DNA of 64,000 nucleotides from Kappaphycus alvarezii. Taxonomy: Eukaryota > Rhodophyta > Florideophyceae > Gigartinales > Solieriaceae. How positions within the stretch are numbered: the first letter of the stretch is position 1; each line of letters starts with the position of its first letter. The notes beneath the pieces are model-generated. The model was not told the DNA's origin. It saw nothing but the letters and a program-made list of their open reading frames with translations, and made no database searches. Made by a program: the position numbers and the translations under genes. The DNA is taken from contig NADL03000657.1 in NCBI GenBank assembly GCA_002205965.3, positions 1,798,001 through 1,862,000 of the forward strand. Reading direction: 5' to 3'. Below are positions 58,001 through 64,000 of this stretch, in pieces.

Positions 58001-61000
58001 TTTATTTTCTGTAGATTGACTGAACAAATTAACGATATTTTACATGTGTACAATATCCTCTTTCCATGATAGTTTTATTCAAATCAATTAGATCATATTT
58101 TTCATAATATTTTTTAAAATATATTAAACTACTTATTATTAAAACTTCAAAAGATATTCTGTCAAGTCTACTCAAAAAACAGTGCCCAAAAATAAAAAAA
58201 GCAAGATCAATTCTGCGAGAGATCAATTCTGCGAGCTAACCAGCTCCCATCAATTCAGAAAATTATCCGGCTTTACACCTTGAGATAGATGCAAAAGTAG
58301 AAATAAGATTCAGTGATACATCCAATGAATGTTCTGTGATGTATATGCTTTGGAATTTATAAAATCGCTGCGAAAATAATTTTTAACAAAATAAGATTGA
58401 GGATAACATGCGAGTAGTTGCTCCAATAATAATAATTCTTCAAGTAAAGCTAATAAGATCTCATTAAGTAAATGTAAGTGCCCTCAGGATCTTTTGTTTT
58501 CATCTATACTTCTTTCCATGATGTTAGACTATAATATAGCTCAATTTATCTACTCGCAGTTTTTAGTTTTGTTCCTGCGCACTCGACTTATTAGAAGCAC
58601 CAAATTTTTAGGAATTGAATTATTTTTGATTTACTATATAATGAGCTCCTCTTCATAAGAGTTCTTAAATTTAATCTCAATAATATTTCACGTGGAAAGT
58701 TTTTAGGACTTAAAATGAGACTTTAACGTATGGAAATATTCAATGGATATTGCTCTTAGTCCGCAATCTGTAGTCCAGTTTATTTTATGAGAATACTAAA
58801 AATTGCATCCAAAATTAATGCACAATGATTTACTGTTCTCTTATGTATTACTTACTTTCGGCTAGATAGCATTGAAGCACCATTTTTATACAAAGTAAGT
58901 TCATAACTACGAAATAATAACCAGGAATGTATAATGCAACATATTGCGACGTCCATCATTGCATCCTGTGATGCACTAGTGCAGATGTAGATGCTTATGT
59001 AAATACATAAAACTGTATTCCTTTTACCTTTTCTCGATTGTTCAATTTTATCGGTTACATTCCCGGCCAATAAATTTTTCTTGCAACGACAACTATCTGC
59101 ACTTCATGAATGCGTTAAATAATAAATCGAGAATGTAGCTGCAGTTGGATTAAATTTTTATGGAGAGTACATGTGTAATATTCTATTCTAAATATCTCAT
59201 CTTATTTAATGATTTATTTATGTTATTAAAATGCCAAACGTTTTTTGAAAACCCTCTACCTACATTTCAAATATCCCGAGAACAGCCAATAGTTCCATTG
59301 AAGAAAAGAATTGTACATTTTTTACTGATTCAAACCATGTAAGAATAGGATTGACCTTGTTATTCAGGTGATAGAGCGGAGACTCAGTTGAACTAGTAAC
59401 TTTAGTTCTCACCTTTATATGTATTAAGTTGTTCAGAGGATGAATGTTTATAAATTATATGTAAGAAAACCTCATTATGTAAATAAAAAGTATGTTTTTA
59501 CTTGTTTTTGGATCTTTTCACTTCAAAAGATTTTTAAAAGGATGAAATCACACTTAAATTATATTAATTGGATACATCAGTTTCTTTAGATAAGTGCACG
59601 GTAGTAGAATAAACTGACTTCTTTCCTCGAAGTATTTCTCTCCAACTTTTAAAAGCCAAACAAATTTTCGAAATTTTACCATGAGACCCTTACTGAAGAA
59701 TAGTAATCCAAACTTTCATTGAAATTGTACTTGAACTTGTAGTCTGAGGGAAGAATATTTCGGTAGGTCGCTTCAATCATTGTCGCATATCCTTTTAAAT
59801 AGATTCAAAGCGTTGAAAATATTATCCCTGGTTCTGAATTAAGTGATACGGTGAACAAATTAATAAGAAATCAGAAGCAGTGCCTAGGAAACTAAATATG
59901 ACTTTTTGTGATACGTGTTTTTTTTATCCATTCTGTGTTTATTTCATACTTATCAGGTAGATCTATTGGCAAAGAAGTATAATAAAGTGCTTTCAAATTA
60001 TAAAAGATAATCTTGAAAATTAAAAATCACACATAATATATTTGTAAAACATTATGAGCATTTTTTTCTTTGATTTTCTCTAAATTAAAACTTGGCAATT
60101 AATCATTTACACATATATCTTTCGGTTTTTAATACACATAAATAATTTACGCCAATACGATGCTACAATTTAAAATGTTATAGAAGTTTATCTTTCTGGC
60201 CATCTTTGTGGTTCCAATTGTCGCAGAACAATCGTTAAAGAAGCTCATATTTTCGGCGCGCTCCGGCCTCTAACTGTTAACCTAATGCACTAACGTGTAC
60301 AACGTCGTACACAAGTAGAAATAAGTGAAGTATTAGGAAATATCAATAAAATTTTTTGATTGTGGTTTATCGTAAAAATCCAATTCTAATGATTTTTTAT
60401 AAATGTAGTACTACAGTCTGAACATTAAACCCTTAAATAAAAGATTTATTGAAGCTTTTTTAGCGTTATGGAGTACGAAAATTTTCTTTCGTATACTATT
60501 AACCTTAAATCTGCTAACATAATTGAGTTTCATGTCTTCCGTGTTATTTTCAAAAGCATAAAAGACAATAGTTAGTTGATTCTAGCTATTTTTCGTCCAT
60601 TTTGAGATTATATATATTCATATATACAAAAAAATTCTGAGATCTTCTATTCGACGCCCTTTTGTCTCTTTAGAGTAAATATCTCTCGCCCGACGCGTTC
60701 TTTTTTAAGTTCTTACATTTTTAACTTTATAATCTTCCAATATTACAAATTTTTACTTATTATAAAATATAATTTCTCATATTTTGCGATTTTTAGATTT
60801 TAATATCAAATTAATAACTTCTACCATTTTTCAGATATTATCCACTTCATCTCAACAGTCTCAGAATAAATTACTTCATATCGTTAAATTTGACATATTT
60901 AATACTGCTCAACCTACTTTGGACTCAATCTAACATTTACACATAAGCTCAATTTTGCAGTTGTGTTTTCTTCTCAATTTGACCTGAAAGTAAGAAGCTA

Positions 61001-63050
61001 TAAACTCTCAGTTGATCTCCTAAGAATATTTTCACCCCAATTGAGAGATTTTGCAGCCATTCTTATGATTTCATATCTCCTAATAATTATTAAATATCTT
61101 GAAAGCGTGGTTAATCCACGCAACTGCAGTCGCAATTTTTTATCATATTTATGTAGCTCAATTCCTGTTTCCACTCTACTCATCGTTTTATTATAATATA
61201 TTCTGTAGATTAGCTACGCGCTTTTATTCAATTACTTCTCTCAAAATAACGTCAATTCGCGGTTTTGTATCTTTATGATGTCAAAAAGGCGTAAAGCATT
61301 ACTTGCATGTATTGAAATACTTTTGTAGGTGACCTTCTCCTCCTATTGATAGAAGACTGTTGATTTGCACGTCGAGCAAGTTGGTGGAATTATCATGGCA
61401 CTCTTTAAGCATTGAATTTTATCGTTTCTTTCTACTTAGAGGCAACTTTGGTATAAATACATTCTTCCGAACCCCGAATAGCGGGACTAGCTAAAAACGG
61501 AAGCCATATATGTTTTATTCCTAACCTTATTCACTGATACTACGCGCTCAAAGTGCAAATTTACGCATCAAGTAAACGGACAGCTTATGTCGGTTCTTTC
61601 CGCTTCTTCCTTTGAAACAGTTGAGCAAATTTTTCCAATCAGTCATAGTTCTCAATTTCTTATATTATTCTTCTTCAATTAGAAAGATGTTGTCTTTCTA
61701 TTCTCAAAAGTCTGTTGTCCAAATACAATTAACCGAATTAAACCTGATGCTTCTGTAACAATATCATAAGATACCTTCGCCTAGTGAACATGTGCAAGAT
61801 AGTCCTGATCCTTCTACGAATGGTTAAGGAGAAAGTTCTGGGGCCCTATCCCTTCTCAACATTGACTCGATTATATTGGCTGTAATTAGCATCGTTTTTA
61901 GTGGATTGTCCTAAAAATATTCGCACTTGGTGATTCAATGAGTCTCTTTCTGGACCACTTTTGGTCTACCTAATTGGTGATCACTTCCTTTCGGCTATAT
62001 TAATAGGCTCTGTCTTTCGCATGATGCCATCTTTGCACAAGCAGTCGAGGACCCTTGACAGTAACTTCAAGGAAAATTGAGTGAGGGCAGCGAGGTGTGG
62101 TTATAGCCCAGGCTATCTATGAAGAATTAGTTATTTTGATCAATTAAATAAAAGATGTAATTTTTGAAGAGTATACTGTGTGCGATAGTTAGAGGCTGTC
62201 TCTTACTCGCCATAGAAAACTCATATTTATGGTTAAAACCTACCAATTAGCCCAATTAGAGGGGTTCTGTCTGATTATCTTGATTTTAATAAATACATAT
62301 AGCATAGAATGGCTATTTTGGTTGCAGATTGACTAATTTATAAATCAAGGGCAGCGGTTGTGTTTAATTTACAAACGCATATTTCTTACTTGCTTTGAGG
62401 GAAGTTATTACCAACTATTACGAACGCTTTTACTCATGGAAATAGTATTCATCCTCTAAGGAGGAGCTCTATCTTGTAGCATATTACTTATTCATATCTA
62501 TTGATAACGTTTTAACATAAGGAATCCGTTGCGAGTGTAGATAACTTACAAGTACTATCCCTTCTTCCAGTAAAGATTTATACATGGGAGGAACCAAGCT
62601 TTCTTCCGAAAGAATTTTCATTTACAAATAAATTTAGGATGTATATTTCTGTCCTAATTACATATATATATATACAGCTCCATTCCGCATGTAATATAAT
62701 GGCAGAACTAAAGCTCTCGTCAAGCCAAAAGCAGTACCACTAGTACCTAAATGCCTTTGTAAGTACATCCAGACTAAGATACCACGAAAATCACGAAAAT
62801 CAGTGTATTTTGTGTAAAATTCATATTCACAACTACAACTTGGCCATTGCATTTTGAGAGTGGACATATGCATCGAGTTGAAAATACTGAACTGATAATA
62901 ATATGCAAACCGCTCATCATGTATCCCTTTTCCGGAAGATTGCAGACAAAAAAGTATTCAAAAAGCGTGAATAAAACCCTTAGACCGACTTAATCACGCG
63001 TGCAGCCAAACATATGCTGTAAGAGACATCAATTTCCCGTACATATTCTC
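52010..63050. other. AT-rich DNA, no gene recognised
   Basis: Eleven kilobases with only short frames (below about 125 codons) on either strand, none with a motif I know. AT-runs and short TA repeats (for example around 60610 and 62667) are common. No tRNA, rRNA or array of repeats was seen. It may be gene-poor heterochromatin-like DNA or an old, heavily mutated insertion. Confidence 0.45.
58204..58235. repeat. 16-bp unit in two exact tandem copies
   Basis: AGATCAATTCTGCGAG is repeated twice without a gap within AT-rich DNA. Confidence 0.7.
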
Positions 63051-63051
63051 A

Positions 63052-63396
63052 ATGGATAACCGACAATCCAGATTCGCGGATTGCCTCCCCCAGCGATATC
63101 TACATCTCAATAAGGTCTCCAGGGTTCCTGTGTACTCCAAATATCAGGAAGAAGAACTAATTATTGAAACGATTGAATATTTCGAATCTCGCAATACTAT
63201 GCTCACTCCAACTGGATTGCATCTACTTGTATCAGAACTTGTACACTTTATGCTGGGTTGCAAGAGTAAATACATTACGTGTGTAGAAGTAATGCTCTCT
63301 CGCGAATGGGTAGATTTATTTCGTGTGCGTCACGCTTTGGCGTCCAAGTCCGTCATAATCATTGTAGAAAAATATGAGGTGGCTTTGAGCAACTGA
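63052..63396 (+). pseudogene. CENP-B-type DNA-binding segment, probable pogo-like transposase fragment
   Basis: This 114-codon frame begins at an ATG and has the pattern of the second helix-turn-helix of pogo/Tigger transposases and CENP-B: EEELIIETIEYFESRNTMLT, then LLVSELVHFM, then LSREWVDLFRVRHALASKSV, where the W-x2-F-x2-RH signature is typical. The DDE catalytic part should follow, but after the TGA at 63394-63396 I find no convincing continuation, so the copy is truncated. In such transposases this region binds the terminal repeats. Confidence 0.5.
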
Positions 63397-64000
63397 AAAG
63401 TGACTGAACATATTAATAGGTAAGAGGTATAAAAAACAGTTCCTAATTTTGTAATTGAAGTTAATGTTCAACTTAGAACGGCCCGGCAGCTCTCTTCCAA
63501 AGATATCTGGCCAGAGCTTAAGTATTTTCATATGCCCATGGTATATCGTACCATATCTCTCTATAGTAATCTAACTATAGTCAACTTATAGCTAGTAACA
63601 TTCATGCCAATTTATTCTGTGATACCCACCTAAAACACACAGTTGTTGTTTTCCGAATGTAGAAAGGCATTCCGGGCATGCAAATGGCCTTTTTGAAACT
63701 CTTTACGTATGTCACATTCCATCCTTGATGCTTCTATCAGCGTGAGATTGATTGTCTTAACGCTGGGATTACTTTTTTGACTGCGCAAAGGAATTTTATG
63801 GAGAGGAAGGTAAACAGCATCTAGGAGGACAGAACTCTCTACAGCTTATCGATAGACATGATTTAATTATTCACTACAAGACTTTGCTACACCTGGAAAC
63901 CTTCATATAAATTAAAATGAGGTAGAACACGAGACCATGGAAAACATTTTATGGGAGTATGCTCTCCGGAAGGACGTAGCCACCTATCCTACTCACAATC
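63397..64000. other. No gene recognised
   Basis: AT-rich DNA after the transposase fragment. A decayed continuation is possible (DIWPELKYFHMPM near 63500), but it shows no catalytic motif. Confidence 0.4.

Noticed and set aside
1..64000. CRISPR array, rRNA genes, bacterial operons
   Set aside because: No regularly spaced repeats, no rRNA-like segments and no compact operons or ribosome binding sites; the window is eukaryotic in style.

Overview
Nuclear DNA of a eukaryote with a transposon-rich genome. The content fits an algal or protist genome best, and a red alga is my leading guess. The reasons are an apparently intronless bZIP gene, a Copia-type retroelement, several non-LTR retroelements ending in a restriction-like endonuclease (REL) domain, a CACTA-like transposase, and C-rich starts of coding regions. 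The taxon is inference: no rRNA, tRNA or organelle marker is present to settle it. Everything here was read by eye, without searches.

Layout. 0-28 kb is GC-richer and is mostly a graveyard of retroelements. Non-LTR remains lie at about 3.2-4.0, 5.5-7.3, 13.6-14.4, 14.5-16.4 (the best copy, with a YADD reverse transcriptase and a zinc-finger plus REL domain), 17.2-17.7, 26.6-27.2 and 27.4-27.7 kb. A decayed Copia element lies on the minus strand at about 8.7-12.3 kb, in the order gag knuckle, integrase, reverse transcriptase, RNase H. The one convincing conserved cellular gene is a bZIP transcription factor ending at 22204. Between 19 and 31 kb the DNA is sprinkled with GTAC-based palindromes, and a foldback element occupies 27824-28687.

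28.7-33 kb is AT-richer and holds decayed coding sequence I cannot name, a 70-bp tandem duplication and a GT-rich candidate promoter. 33-42.5 kb is the most interesting block. It carries two diverged copies of an unrecognised gene on the minus strand (33063-34312 and 40620-42488), a divergent unrecognised gene (34843-37016, plus) and a further unrecognised gene (37996-39806, minus). All are long and read like protein, yet each is cut by a few stops or frameshifts. They may be lineage-specific genes in decay, cargo of a large mobile element, or genes with small introns.

44.1-47.9 kb is a broken CACTA/EnSpm-like transposase gene. From about 48 kb to the end the sequence becomes strongly AT-rich and nearly empty. 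It holds only one GC-rich REL-domain fragment (51.6-52.0 kb, minus) and a short CENP-B-type DNA-binding segment of a probable pogo-like transposase (63052-63396). Most of the window therefore describes mobile DNA rather than a pathway.
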